DNA of 64,000 nt from Verrucomicrobiota bacterium (GCA_026397915.1 JAPLTX010000021.1:124001-188000); one strand, 5' to 3'; counted from the stretch's first letter, positions 48,170 through 57,761 are shown. Numbers and translations: made by a program. Notes: generated by a model from the letters alone, not told the origin.

Positions 48170-50521
48170 TCAGCGCGGCTCCGCCGTCGCCTGCGGCGTC
48201 AGGAAGAGACGGTCAATTTTTGCGCCGGCCTCGCGCACGCGAAACTGGAGGTTCACCGTTCCCGCCGGCAGCGAGATTGGCATGGGCGGCTTTGTATGTT
48301 CCAACGTCACGCGAGTCCACGTCCACTGTTTGTGAACGCCGGTGGCCCAGGTGGTTCGCTCGATCAGGTCAGCGGCGTCGGTGAAGACGCGGAGGTAGAA
48401 GGAATCGTTCTCCGGCGTTGGTGTGAGGATGCGGCCCCACAGATAATACTCGCCGGCTTTCTCGACTTTCAGTTCCCATGTCGCGCAGCCGAGGGAACTA
48501 CCCGCACGCTCGCCGGGCCGGGCCGGCATCCAGACGAAGAGGCCGCTGGACGCCTTCGTGTCTTCGCCGAGCGTCATCGGCGGCATCACCTCGCCAGCCT
48601 CCGCCTCCCAGTAAACGTCTTTGCCCGCCGCGACGACAATCGGACCGGTTGCCGCGCGCTTCGCCATGAACGATTTCATCGGCTCGATGTTTTGCAGCAA
48701 CCGCTTGCCGACGTCGTCACCGTCGCAGGCCAGCACCATGCGCGGTTGTGGAGGCTCAGTCGGCAATGGCGTGGCATAAGGCGCTTTCGCGCTGACGGTC
48801 AGCGGCCCGTCCACGCCGGCGACGCTGATGCGCACGCGGTCCGGCAATGCCTCGACATCGGCTTTCGCCGCCGCGAACTGCCGCCGCCAGTTCGCAAACT
48901 CGCCGTCACTCTTGAGGTCGCTGCCAATACTCACCCAAAACGCCGCCGCTGCGTTCACTTTCGCTGCGTCGCCCTGCGCGACGTGATGCGTCACCGTGAG
49001 TCGCACCGCGCCGAAAGCGTTCGCGTCATAGACCAGCGCCACCGTCGCCGCGTGGCCGGCGAGATCGCGCGCCCACGGCACGCGCACGCCGACGGCAGCG
49101 GTGCCTTTGCGCAGGACAACGGCTTCGCCAGCTTTGAGAGGAAACTCCGCCGCCGTGCCCGGCTGAAATTCCACGCGCCGCTCCCCGACCCAGAAACCAT
49201 CCACGGCGAGCGGCATGACGAAGTGCGACTCCAACGTCTGCGTTTCTAGCGGCACGTCCTTGTCACGATAGACGGCGAGGCCAAGCGCATCCACACGCCG
49301 CTGCGCCGCCGTCCAGAACGGTTGCAGGTGCAGCGTCTTTGCGTGCGCCTGGCTCTCTCGAATTTTGATTTTGCCGTAGGGATCGTGCCGGCCGTCGGGG
49401 ATGAAGTAGCAACGCACGCCCTCGCGGCTGCCGGGCAAGTCGGCGCAAAGCGGCAGATCCATGTGCCCGCCGTAGCCCGCGCCCGCCGCGCTGAGCGTCA
49501 CGTCGCGGCAGAGGTAGTGCGTGCGGGACTGACTTTTCTCCAGCCCCCACACCAGCGTCACCAGCCGCGGGAATTTCGCCTGGCTCAGCGCCTTCAGCCG
49601 CGCCGGCGGGCGCCAGCGGATAAACGCGGTCGTGATCGAGGCGACGCGCTGTTTCTCGGTCGCCGGCAGCCAGCCGTTGGCCATCATCTGCTGGTCAAGG
49701 AAGCCGATGCCGCGCAGATAGTCATAGTCGCGGCTGCGCGCGCCGCCGAGTTTCTGTGCGGGAGGAAACCAGTTTAGGGTGATGTCGGTCCAGAGCAGTT
49801 CCAGCAGCGCCCGCGCCTGCTCGCGGCCACGCTCTCGCTGGCAGAACGCCTCGATGAGCACGAGGTCGTCGAGGTCCGTGCCGTAGTAGGTCGGACTGCA
49901 ATACTCGTGCGTGCCGCTTTGTGCCATGTAGAGGCAGATGCGGTCGAGCCGCGCGTAGCCTTCGTCGGCCAGTGCCGGCTTGTCCATTGCCTCGCCGAGT
50001 AGGATGAGGTTGCCCACATTCATCAGGGCGATGTTGGTGTAGCTCTCCGCCACGCGGTGGCGCAGCAGCCCTTCGCCGGCCAGTTCCAGAATCGGGCGGA
50101 GCTTGTCACGCGCGGCGGGCGGCATCGTGTCGCGGTGGCGCATCCAGAGCAACGCACCGTTCTGCATACAGAAATCCACCGCATTGAAATCGAACACGCC
50201 CTCGTGCGACCAGCTCCAGCGGAAGTTGCCGTAGCCGCGGCTCTGCGGATCGCGGTCGTGCATCTGCGCAGCGGTGTCGAAGATCTTCTCCAACCGCTCC
50301 AGTTTCGTCTTCGCCTCGCACAACGCCAGCGCGTAAGCGAACAGGTCGCGCGAGCTAAGCCCCGCTGGTGGTTTCGCGACGCTGCGCCAGGTCTTCTCGC
50401 CGGCTTGAACGCAGTTGGCGATGATCTCTTGCGGCGTCGGCAACGACGTTTCCGCCGCGAAAACTGTGACGGCGGACAACAAGAGCGCGACGAGATGGCG
50501 GCCGAAACGAAGCTGGGTCAT
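48170..50521 (-). CDS. Secreted alpha/alpha-barrel protein, polysaccharide-lyase-like, with C-terminal binding domain
   Basis: A 783-residue exported protein. The signal peptide is MTQLRFGRHLVALLLSAVTV. The first half is helical with SWSHEGVFDFNAVDFCMQNG, AESYTNIALMNVGNLIL and THEYCSPTYYGTDLDDL, which recall heparinase/alginate-lyase-type (alpha/alpha)6 barrels, where Asn, His and Tyr are catalytic. A beta-rich part follows, and residues from about 650 form a carbohydrate-binding-like domain (EAEAGEVMPPMTLGEDTKAS, YYLWGRILTPTPENDSFYLR). No confident PL family number can be given. The ATG at 50521 places the signal peptide at the N-terminus. It may act on uronate-containing polymers. Confidence 0.65.
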   Translation of the reverse strand: MTQLRFGRHLVALLLSAVTVFAAETSLPTPQEIIANCVQAGEKTWRSVAKPPAGLSSRDLFAYALALCEAKTKLERLEKIFDTAAQMHDRDPQSRGYGNFRWSWSHEGVFDFNAVDFCMQNGALLWMRHRDTMPPAARDKLRPILELAGEGLLRHRVAESYTNIALMNVGNLILLGEAMDKPALADEGYARLDRICLYMAQSGTHEYCSPTYYGTDLDDLVLIEAFCQRERGREQARALLELLWTDITLNWFPPAQKLGGARSRDYDYLRGIGFLDQQMMANGWLPATEKQRVASITTAFIRWRPPARLKALSQAKFPRLVTLVWGLEKSQSRTHYLCRDVTLSAAGAGYGGHMDLPLCADLPGSREGVRCYFIPDGRHDPYGKIKIRESQAHAKTLHLQPFWTAAQRRVDALGLAVYRDKDVPLETQTLESHFVMPLAVDGFWVGERRVEFQPGTAAEFPLKAGEAVVLRKGTAAVGVRVPWARDLAGHAATVALVYDANAFGAVRLTVTHHVAQGDAAKVNAAAAFWVSIGSDLKSDGEFANWRRQFAAAKADVEALPDRVRISVAGVDGPLTVSAKAPYATPLPTEPPQPRMVLACDGDDVGKRLLQNIEPMKSFMAKRAATGPIVVAAGKDVYWEAEAGEVMPPMTLGEDTKASSGLFVWMPARPGERAGSSLGCATWELKVEKAGEYYLWGRILTPTPENDSFYLRVFTDAADLIERTTWATGVHKQWTWTRVTLEHTKPPMPISLPAGTVNLQFRVREAGAKIDRLFLTPQATAEPR

Positions 50522-50619
50522 GGCGGAGCGTTTACAGGAAGCAGGATTGATAATCAAGCGGCTTGGTGCAATCCTCCGCGGCGTTGCATGAACCAGCGCG
50601 CACTTCTCGGAGGCCAGAC

Positions 50620-52044
50620 ATGAATACCTTCCAACGTCAGCTTGTCGTTTCGATTTGCCTCTCCTTTCTCCTGCCGGGTTTGAACTCCCATGCCGCTTCG
50701 GCTGCGAAAACCAAAACCTCCGCGCCGCCGCCTGTCCCGCTCACAGGTCAGGTGGACGGCTATCGTGGCATTTGGTTTACGCTTGGCCAGTTCACGAAAC
50801 ACGGCGACAAATACTCCGGCGGGCTGGGCACCTACACGGCCAACCACAACCCGATGGCGATTTATTCGCCGCAGGCCGATAAAACTTTCTTCACCTACGG
50901 TGGCACAGTCAAAGGCCAGCGGCACCTGTTGGTGATGGTGTCGTGTTTCGACCACAAGACCGGCCGCGTGCCGCGTCCGACCATCGTTCACGACAAGCTC
51001 ACCGTGAACGACCCTCATGACAACGGCAGTATCCAACTCGACGAGAAGGGTCACGTCTGGGTCTTCGTCAGCGGGCGCGCCCGGAAGCGGCCGGGGTTCA
51101 TTTACCGCAGCAAGGAACCGTTCAGTGTCGCGGCGTTTGAGTGCGTCGGCGAACGGGAGATCACCTATCCGCAGCCGTGGTTCTTGGGAGCCGAAGGCTG
51201 GCTGCACCTGTTCACGAAATACACCAAGGGCCGCGAGCTTTACTGGGCCACGAGCCGCGATGGTGTGACGTGGAGCGACGACCGCAAGCTCGCCGGGATG
51301 GGCGGACATTATCAGGTCAGCGGTGCGTGCGGCGGCAAGGTCGCCAGCTTCTTCAACTATCATCCCGGTGGCAGCGTGGACAAACGCACCAACCTCTACT
51401 ACGTCCAGACCGAAGACTTCGGCAAAACTTGGACGACCGCGGACGGCAAGCCGTTGGAGACGCCGCTCAGCGAGGTGAAGAATCCGGCGCTGGTCATTGA
51501 CTATGCCGCGCAGGGCAAGCTGCAATACACCTGCGACCTCAACTTCGACCGCGCCGGTAATCCGCTGCTGCTCTACGTCACCAGCCGCGGCTTCGCGCCC
51601 GGTCCGGAAAACGATCCGCGCGAGTTCTGCCTGACGCGCTGGGACGGCCGCGCGTGGCAGACCACCGCCATCGCGAAGACCGATCACAACTACGACATGG
51701 GCAGCCTTTGGGTCGCCGGCGACGAATGGCGCGTCATCGTGCCGACGTTGCCCGGCCCGCAGCCTTACGGTGGCGGCGGCGAGATGTGCCTCTGGACGAG
51801 CGGCGACGCCGGCAAGACGTGGACGCTGAAGAAGCAAATCACGCGCGACAGCCCATTGAATCACAACTACGCCCGCCGTCCGCGCAACGCGCACGATCCG
51901 TTCTACGCGTTCTGGGCCGACGGCAATCCCGACAAGCTTTCTGAGTCGCGCCTCTACTTCTGCGACTCCACCGGCGAGCGCGTCTGGCAGTTGCCCTACG
52001 ACATGGTGGAAGAGACAGCCGCGCCACTGTCGATGCGGCGATGA
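50620..52044 (+). CDS. Secreted BNR_4-type repeat protein
   Basis: A 474-residue secreted beta-propeller-like protein. A GGAGG ribosome binding site lies 6 bases before the ATG; the signal peptide is NTFQRQLVVSICLSFLLPG. DGYRGIWFTLGQ and TYTANHNPMAIYSPQADKTF are the typical start of BNR_4-type proteins, followed by Asp-box-like SRDGVTWSDDRK, TEDFGKTWTTADG and SGDAGKTWTLKKQ. Members probably bind or cleave glycans such as rhamnose- or uronate-containing ones; this is weak inference. It is divergent from the lyase-like gene at 50521, with about 100 bp between, so they may share control. Confidence 0.85.
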   Translation: MNTFQRQLVVSICLSFLLPGLNSHAASAAKTKTSAPPPVPLTGQVDGYRGIWFTLGQFTKHGDKYSGGLGTYTANHNPMAIYSPQADKTFFTYGGTVKGQRHLLVMVSCFDHKTGRVPRPTIVHDKLTVNDPHDNGSIQLDEKGHVWVFVSGRARKRPGFIYRSKEPFSVAAFECVGEREITYPQPWFLGAEGWLHLFTKYTKGRELYWATSRDGVTWSDDRKLAGMGGHYQVSGACGGKVASFFNYHPGGSVDKRTNLYYVQTEDFGKTWTTADGKPLETPLSEVKNPALVIDYAAQGKLQYTCDLNFDRAGNPLLLYVTSRGFAPGPENDPREFCLTRWDGRAWQTTAIAKTDHNYDMGSLWVAGDEWRVIVPTLPGPQPYGGGGEMCLWTSGDAGKTWTLKKQITRDSPLNHNYARRPRNAHDPFYAFWADGNPDKLSESRLYFCDSTGERVWQLPYDMVEETAAPLSMRR

Positions 52045-52048
52045 AACC

Positions 52049-52160
52049 AAGCTGACCTTGAGCGAGCGCAAGGAGACGACACCGTTCAACTTCGTTCCGC
52101 TTGGCGAGTTCCAATTCCGCGCTGGCAACAACGGAAGAAGTTGTAGCGTTTTGTTGAGTT
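52049..52160 (+). pseudogene. Possible remnant of a golvesin-like domain
   Basis: In the gap after the BNR gene, one frame reads KLTLSERKETTPFNFVPLGE then FQFRAGNNG and, after extra bases, SVLLS. The pattern LG-F-F-AG-NG-SV--S is typical of golvesin C-terminal-like domains found on oxidoreductases of this phylum. It is out of frame with the BNR stop, lacks a start and degenerates quickly. It is suggestive only. Confidence 0.35.
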
Positions 52161-52224
52161 TGCCACGGAAGCACTTTATAAACGGCCCGTTCCGTCAAAA
52201 CCAAACAACATACAAACAGGAGTC

Positions 52225-52971
52225 ATGAAACCATTCCATCTCGCCCTTACCCTCGCTGCGCTGTGCGGCGTCGCCTCTATTCACGCCGCTGACAAGCCGG
52301 CCGCGCAGCCGCCGGACGTTGCCGCACCCAAAATGGACGTCAAGACCGGCCAGCCTCAGGAAGGCTTCATGAAGTCGCACGAGAACTTTGTGAAGATCGC
52401 CAAGGAGGGCAAAGCCAAGTTGGTATTTCTCGGTGACTCGATCACCGCGGGATGGAACGGCGGTGGAAAGGAAGTTTGGCCCAAGGCTTTCGGCAAGTAT
52501 CATCCCGCCAACTTTGGCATTGGCGGTGACCGCACGCAGCACGTGCTCTGGCGCATCACCAACGGCGAACTCGACGGCATCAAGCCGAAGGCGTTTGTCA
52601 TCATGATCGGCACCAACAATTCCGGTGGCGACCCCGTTGAGTCCATTGCCAAGGGTGTTACGAAGATTGTCGAAACCGTCCGTGCGAAGCAGCCGCAGGC
52701 GAAGGTTCTGCTGCTGGCGATTTTCCCGCGCGGCGTCAAGCCCGAGGGCAAGCTCGGTCCGCAAAACGAAAAGCTCAAGGAAGTGAACGCCATCATCTGC
52801 AAGCTCGACGATGGCAAGCACGTCTTCTATCTCGACATCGGCAAGAAATTCGTCCCCGGCGAAGGACCGATTGACAAGGAGATCATGCCCGACTTCTTGC
52901 ACCTGACTACGAAGGGCTACCAAATCTGGGCCGACGCCATCGGGCCGAAGCTCGCCGAGCTGATGAAGTAA
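52225..52971 (+). CDS. Secreted SGNH/GDSL hydrolase (PAF-acetylhydrolase-like)
   Basis: A 248-residue secreted esterase. The signal peptide is MKPFHLALTLAALCGVASIHA. Catalytic blocks are complete: FLGDSITAGW (Ser72), FGIGGDRTQHVLW (Gly), IMIGTNNSGG (Asn) and MPDFLHLTTKGY (Asp223, His226). This is the PAF-acetylhydrolase IB alpha type. It probably removes acetyl groups from sugars. An AGGAG site precedes the ATG. Transcription ends at the strong terminator at 52990. The next gene encodes a related SGNH enzyme. Confidence 0.9.
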   Translation: MKPFHLALTLAALCGVASIHAADKPAAQPPDVAAPKMDVKTGQPQEGFMKSHENFVKIAKEGKAKLVFLGDSITAGWNGGGKEVWPKAFGKYHPANFGIGGDRTQHVLWRITNGELDGIKPKAFVIMIGTNNSGGDPVESIAKGVTKIVETVRAKQPQAKVLLLAIFPRGVKPEGKLGPQNEKLKEVNAIICKLDDGKHVFYLDIGKKFVPGEGPIDKEIMPDFLHLTTKGYQIWADAIGPKLAELMK

Positions 52972-52989
52972 AACCCACTTCGCAAATGG

Positions 52990-53021
52990 AAAGGCCGGGA
53001 TTCGTCCCGGCCTTTCTTTTT
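52990..53021 (+). terminator. Rho-independent terminator with UUCG loop
   Basis: AAAGGCCGGGA (52990-53000), loop TTCG, TCCCGGCCTTT (53005-53015), then CTTTTT. It is a perfect 11-bp stem with a stable tetraloop, 18 bases after the SGNH stop. Confidence 0.93.
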
Positions 53022-53063
53022 GCCGTGAAAACCGGCGGCATTTGTGGTCTTAATTGGTTCGCT

Positions 53064-54056
53064 ATGAAACCGATGCTTTTCGCCGTCATCGCGCTTTTGC
53101 TTCTCGGCACGCCGCTGTCTCAAGCGCAAACAGCCACATCCATTGCCAAGCCCGTCATCCAACGCGACGCGAACGGCGTCGTCACGCTGACCTGTGCCAC
53201 GCCGGGCGCGCACATCCGGTATTCGCTCGATGGCTCCGACCCGACGAAAAAGGCCGGACCGTATCTCGCGCCGATCGAGTTGCCGCACGGCAGCACGGTG
53301 AAGGCCCGTGCGTTCAGCGAGGACCGCCAGCAGCAGAGCGATCTTGCCGAGGCGACGTGTGACGCCGTCCGTCCCGGCCCGCGGCCGCCAAGCACCGTCC
53401 TGGCGGTCACGCAGGACCGTGATTGGCCGGGCTACGATTGGGCGAAGCGCCACGCCGCCGTGTGCGCCCTCGTCCGCGAGCGGAAACCGCAGCTCATCTT
53501 CATCGGCGATTCCATCACGCACTTTTTCGGCGGCGAGCCTGCTGACTCGCGCCGAACAGGCGAGAAAATCTGGAAGAAATACTACGGGTCGCGCAACGCT
53601 GTGGATCTCGGCTACGGATGGGACCGCACGGAGAACGTCCTCTGGCGCTTGCGGCACGGCGAACTCGATGGTTATTCGCCAAGGGTGGCCGTCATCCACA
53701 TCGGCACGAACAACCTCAGCGTGAACACGCCCGCCGAAATCGCCGACGGCATCCGCGCGATCTGCGACGAAATCCATGCGCGTTCGCCGAGGACGAGCAT
53801 CCTCCTGCTGGCCATTATGCCCCGCGGCGAGAAGCCCGACGCCATGCGCGCCAAGATCGTCGAAGTAAACAAACTCATCGCCTTGCTCGGCTTCGAGAAC
53901 GGCATCACCTTCCTCGACATCGGCCCGAACTTCTTGAATTCCGAGGGCATCATCTCGCGCGATGTGATGGCCGACTTCCTCCATCCAACCGAAAAGGGCT
54001 ATGCGATCTGGGCTGGAGCGATGGAGCCAACGTTGAAGCGGTTGCTTGGCGAATAA
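53064..54056 (+). CDS. Secreted SGNH hydrolase with N-terminal chitobiase-type beta domain
   Basis: A 330-residue secreted esterase. The signal peptide is MKPMLFAVIALLLLGTPLSQA. Residues 28-100 form an immunoglobulin-like CHB_HEX_C-type domain (IRYSLDGSDPTKKAGPY, STVKARAFSED), often found on chitin- or sugar-active enzymes. The SGNH blocks follow: FIGDSITHFF (Ser150), LGYGWDRTENVLW, IHIGTNNLSVN and MADFLHPTEKGY (Asp304, His307). It resembles its neighbour at 52225 across the catalytic domain, pointing to a tandem duplication, with the extra domain gained or lost. The ATG lies after the upstream terminator. Confidence 0.88.
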   Translation: MKPMLFAVIALLLLGTPLSQAQTATSIAKPVIQRDANGVVTLTCATPGAHIRYSLDGSDPTKKAGPYLAPIELPHGSTVKARAFSEDRQQQSDLAEATCDAVRPGPRPPSTVLAVTQDRDWPGYDWAKRHAAVCALVRERKPQLIFIGDSITHFFGGEPADSRRTGEKIWKKYYGSRNAVDLGYGWDRTENVLWRLRHGELDGYSPRVAVIHIGTNNLSVNTPAEIADGIRAICDEIHARSPRTSILLLAIMPRGEKPDAMRAKIVEVNKLIALLGFENGITFLDIGPNFLNSEGIISRDVMADFLHPTEKGYAIWAGAMEPTLKRLLGE

Positions 54057-54124
54057 TAACCGCTGTGGCACGCCGCTCTCCGCTCTAGACTCCCGGCGGT
54101 TTTTCCGCCATAGTCCGCGGCCTT

Positions 54125-55615
54125 ATGGCTGACAAAAAATCACCTGAAGAAGCTGCGGAAAAGGCCACGAACGCCTTGATGGAAAAAATCGTCGCGCTCT
54201 GCAAGCGGCGCGGTTTCATCTTTCAGTCCTCCGAAATCTACGGTGGTCTCAACGGTTTTTGGGACTACGGTCCGCTCGGCTGCGAACTCAAGCGCAACAT
54301 CAAGGACGCTTGGTGGCGCGACGTGGTCCAGCGCCGCGATGATGTCGTCGGCCTCGAAGCCACCATCATCATGCACCCGTCCATCTGGAAGGCGAGCGGC
54401 CACGTGGATTCGTTCACCGACCCGATGGTGGACTGCAAGACCTGCAAGAAACGTTTCCGCGCCGATCAGCTCTGCGAGGAACTGGGTTTGAAACTGGAAT
54501 CAGTCGAAACGCCCACCGGCAAACAGTTCAAGCTGCCGGCTGGCGCCAAATGCACCGCCTGCGGCAGCGATCAGCTCACCGAGCCGCGCTCCTTCAACCT
54601 GATGTTCAAGACCTTCATCGGCCCGGTCGAGGATGTCTCCAATGTTGCCTACCTGCGGCCCGAAACCGCGCAGGCCATCTTCGCGCAATTCCAGAACGTG
54701 TTGTCTTGCGCCCGTCAGAAGGTCCCGTTCGGCATCGCGCAGATCGGCAAGGCGTTCCGCAACGAGATCAACCCGCGCAACTTCACCTTCCGCTCGCGCG
54801 AGTTCGAGCAGATGGAACTGGAGTTTTTCATCAAGCCCGGCACCGACGCGCAGTGGCACGAGTATTGGGTCAAGGAGCGCATGAAGTGGTATGAGTCCAT
54901 CGGCCTGCCCGCCAGCAAGCTGAAGCCCTACGTTTACAAGAAGGAAGAACTCGCCCACTACGCCAGCGCGTGTGTGGACGTCTATTTCGACTTCCCGTTC
55001 GGCTCGCAGGAACTGGAGGGCATCGCCGCGCGCGGCAACTTCGACCTCAGCCAGCACCAAAAGCACAGCGGCAAGTCCATGGAATACTTCGACGACGAGA
55101 CGAAGGAGAAATACCTCCCCCACGTCGTGGAGCCGTCCGCTGGCGTGGACCGCATCGCGTTGGCGCTGCTCTGCAACGCCTACTACGAGGAATGGGCGCC
55201 GACCAGCGAGAGCGCCGGCTCCGCGCCAATCCCCGCCGAGCATGGCAAGCAACCGCCTGCCGGCTTCGAGAGTCGCGTGGTCATGCGTTTCGCCCCGCGC
55301 ATCGCCCCAGTGAAAGTCGCCGTCTTCCCGCTGCTCAAGAACAAGCCCGCGCTCGTCGAGAAGGCGAAGGAAGTCTTTCACCTGCTGCGCAGCCAGTTCG
55401 TCTCGTTCTACGATGAAGCCGGCAACATTGGCCGCCGCTATCGCCGCCAGGACGAAGCCGGCACGCCGTTCTGCGTGACGATTGACTTCGACACGCTTGG
55501 CGAAAAAGGCCCCGAGATGAAGGACACCGTCACTCTTCGTGACCGCGACACGCTCAAGCAGGAGCGCGTCTCGATCAAGGAGTTGCCGGCGAGGATCGCG
55601 GAAGCGGTGAAGTAG
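54125..55615 (+). CDS. glyQS: Glycyl-tRNA synthetase, alpha2 type
   Basis: A 496-residue class II synthetase that charges tRNA-Gly. The catalytic core is typical of the alpha2 enzyme: FIFQSSEIYGGLNGFWDYGP at the start, LRPETAQAIFAQFQ (motif 2 neighbourhood), FRNEINPRNFTFRSREFEQM, and YLPHVVEPSAGVDRIALALL (motif 3). A zinc-binding pair (CKTCKKRF, CTACGSDQ) sits in the insertion at about 105-160. The C-terminal anticodon-binding domain is present. Length is normal. It is convergent with the TerC gene 21 bp away. Confidence 0.96.
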   Translation: MADKKSPEEAAEKATNALMEKIVALCKRRGFIFQSSEIYGGLNGFWDYGPLGCELKRNIKDAWWRDVVQRRDDVVGLEATIIMHPSIWKASGHVDSFTDPMVDCKTCKKRFRADQLCEELGLKLESVETPTGKQFKLPAGAKCTACGSDQLTEPRSFNLMFKTFIGPVEDVSNVAYLRPETAQAIFAQFQNVLSCARQKVPFGIAQIGKAFRNEINPRNFTFRSREFEQMELEFFIKPGTDAQWHEYWVKERMKWYESIGLPASKLKPYVYKKEELAHYASACVDVYFDFPFGSQELEGIAARGNFDLSQHQKHSGKSMEYFDDETKEKYLPHVVEPSAGVDRIALALLCNAYYEEWAPTSESAGSAPIPAEHGKQPPAGFESRVVMRFAPRIAPVKVAVFPLLKNKPALVEKAKEVFHLLRSQFVSFYDEAGNIGRRYRRQDEAGTPFCVTIDFDTLGEKGPEMKDTVTLRDRDTLKQERVSIKELPARIAEAVK

Positions 55616-55636
55616 ATCCGGCCGAAAATGCGGCGA

Positions 55637-56563
55637 CTACTTGGACGATTGCGCGCGCTGGCGAACAGCCAGCGACGCCACGACGGCCACCGTCAGAGTG
55701 ATGGCTATGAAGCCGAGCGATACCGGTGTGGGAATCTTGAACCAGTGCACGATCAGCATCTTCACGCCAACGTAGGTCAGGATCACCGCCAGCGCCTGCT
55801 GTAGATAGACGAACAGGTTCATCGCACCGGCCAGCAGGAAGTATAGCGAGCGCAGGCCCATCACGGCGCAGATGTTTGACGTGAAGATGATGAACGGGTT
55901 CAGCGTGATGGCGAACACCGCGGGAATTGAGTCCACCGCGAACACCACGTCGGTGACGTTCACCACCATGAACACCAGAAACAACGGCGTGGCCATCAGC
56001 CGGCCGTTCTGCCGCGCAAAGAACTGCGTGCCGACCCAGCCCGACGTAAACGGCACCCAGCGCCGGCAGAGTTTCACCAGCGGGTTCTGGTCGGGATGCA
56101 CTTCAATGTTCTCATGGCGGAACATCTTCAAACCGGTGACCACCAGGAACGCCCCGAACAGATAGAGAACCCAGCCGAACCGTTCGATGATGGCCACGCC
56201 AAGGCCGATGAACACGCCGCGCATCACCAGCGCCGTCAGGATGCCCCAGAACAGCACGCGATGCTGGTATTCCGCCGGCACTGCGAAGTAGGTGAACAGC
56301 AGCACAAACACGAAGATGTTGTCCACGCTCAGCGAATACTCGATCACGTAGCCGGTAAAGAACTGCAGGCCGAGTTCGGAGCCGCCGCGCCACCAGACCC
56401 AGCCGCCGAACAATACCGACAGCGTTACCCACACCACGGTCCAGATAGTCGCCTCGCGCAGCGAGACGGCGTGCGCCTTGCGGTGAAACACGCCGAGGTC
56501 CAGCGCCAGCAGCGCCAGCACGCCGGCGTTGAACGCGATCCAAATCCAGAGTGGAGTTTCCAT
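55637..56563 (-). CDS. TerC/Alx family membrane protein
   Basis: A 308-residue integral membrane protein with about nine hydrophobic segments. TerC features are visible: YSLSVDNIFVFVLLFTYF and VNVTDVVFAVDSIPAVFAIT, each with conserved Asp residues, and FIIFTSNICAVMGLRSLYFL. Relatives such as Alx are linked to manganese export; TerC to tellurite resistance. The substrate here is uncertain. No yybP-ykoY-type leader is seen in the 59-bp gap upstream, so control may come from the Sua5 gene's promoter in an operon. Confidence 0.92.
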   Translation of the reverse strand: METPLWIWIAFNAGVLALLALDLGVFHRKAHAVSLREATIWTVVWVTLSVLFGGWVWWRGGSELGLQFFTGYVIEYSLSVDNIFVFVLLFTYFAVPAEYQHRVLFWGILTALVMRGVFIGLGVAIIERFGWVLYLFGAFLVVTGLKMFRHENIEVHPDQNPLVKLCRRWVPFTSGWVGTQFFARQNGRLMATPLFLVFMVVNVTDVVFAVDSIPAVFAITLNPFIIFTSNICAVMGLRSLYFLLAGAMNLFVYLQQALAVILTYVGVKMLIVHWFKIPTPVSLGFIAITLTVAVVASLAVRQRAQSSK

Positions 56564-56622
56564 TTGCGGGGTTCTTGTAATGGCACAGCCGTCCGCCGTC
56601 TATCCTAATTGGCGGCCATGTT

Positions 56623-57612
56623 TCACGCGCGCGGGACGGCGGCTTTGCGCAGCCGGTCCATGATGGCGCGGCCGAGGCCGGTTTCGGGGACCGGTTCGGC
56701 AACAATCGCATCAACGCCAGCCGCATCGAGCCGGCGCAACGCGGCAAACAGATTTGCCGCCGCTTCGCGCAGGTCACCGGTCGCGCTCAGCGTTTCAACA
56801 ATGGCGAAATCGTGTTTCAGCGGCGCAGAACGAAACGCCAGCAAGCCAACGCGCCGGTCACGCGCTGCCGTGGGAACGGTTGATGAGTCGAGGATTCGCA
56901 GCGGCGTGCGCGGCGCGTAGTGGCGAAGCAACATGCCCGGCGATTCCGGCGTTGCAGCCGCCCCGCTGGCAACCATCACCTCGCGGCCAAGGCATTCGCA
57001 GAGTTCCTCCAGCGTCACCGGCCCCGGCCGCAGCAATCGCGGGCCAGTTTCGCCAAGCGCAACGATCGTGGATTCGATGCCAAGTTGCGTTGGGCCGCCG
57101 TCGAGGATCAGTTCCACGCGCTCGCCAAGTTCTTCCGCCACTGCCTGCGCTGTCGTTGGGCTGAGTTGACCGAAGCGGTTGGCGCTCGGCGCGGCCAGCG
57201 GTGCGCCGGTCGCGTGAATGAGCGCGCGTGCTACTGGATGCGCCGGCATTCGCACGGCCACGGTCGGCAAGCCCGATGTGACGATGTCGGGGATGTTCTC
57301 TCGTTTCGGCAACACCAACGTCAACGGGCCGGGCCAGAACCGTTCCGCCAGCCGTCCCGCCTCAGGCGGCACTGATGCGACGCAGCGATCCAGCCAATCC
57401 ACCGAGCCAAGATGGATGATGAGCGGATCGAAGTGCGGACGCTCCTTCGCCTCGAAGATGCGCGCCACGGCCCGCGCGTCGGTGGCCACCGCGCCGAGTC
57501 CATAGACCGTCTCGGTTGGAAACGCTACCAAACCGCCGGCGCGCAAGATCGCCGCCGCGCGCGTTATCGCGGGCGTCGGATCGGTTGAAGCGGCATTGGT
57601 CTTGAGAATCAT
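56623..57612 (-). CDS. L-threonylcarbamoyladenylate synthase, Sua5 type
   Basis: A 329-residue enzyme of the t6A tRNA-modification pathway, making threonylcarbamoyl-AMP from threonine, bicarbonate and ATP. The YrdC/Sua5 core is clear: GGLVAFPTETVYGLGAVATD, KERPHFDPLIIHL, AERFWPGPLTLVLPKR, APLAAPSANRFGQLSPTTAQ and IESTIVAL. A C-terminal Sua5 domain (GMLLRHYAPRTPLRI) makes it the long form rather than TsaC. The ATG at 57612 gives a normal start; a longer frame upstream is rejected. It is divergent from the alpha/beta hydrolase gene. Confidence 0.93.
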   Translation of the reverse strand: MILKTNAASTDPTPAITRAAAILRAGGLVAFPTETVYGLGAVATDARAVARIFEAKERPHFDPLIIHLGSVDWLDRCVASVPPEAGRLAERFWPGPLTLVLPKRENIPDIVTSGLPTVAVRMPAHPVARALIHATGAPLAAPSANRFGQLSPTTAQAVAEELGERVELILDGGPTQLGIESTIVALGETGPRLLRPGPVTLEELCECLGREVMVASGAAATPESPGMLLRHYAPRTPLRILDSSTVPTAARDRRVGLLAFRSAPLKHDFAIVETLSATGDLREAAANLFAALRRLDAAGVDAIVAEPVPETGLGRAIMDRLRKAAVPRA

Positions 57613-57761
57613 GACGAAACGGCGGCGCTCATACCGGAACCGTCTGCCGAAAGCAAGCTCGCCCGCGCCGCAATTGCCGTTGACTTGTGCCGCGGTGCTT
57701 GGACAATCGTCGTCGTGCTTTGGCTTACAACGTCTCGTGACTCGTAATTTGGAGTTTTGCA

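Noticed and set aside
56564..56622. yybP-ykoY manganese riboswitch before the TerC gene
   Set aside because: The gap is only 59 bp and lacks the expected conserved internal loops.
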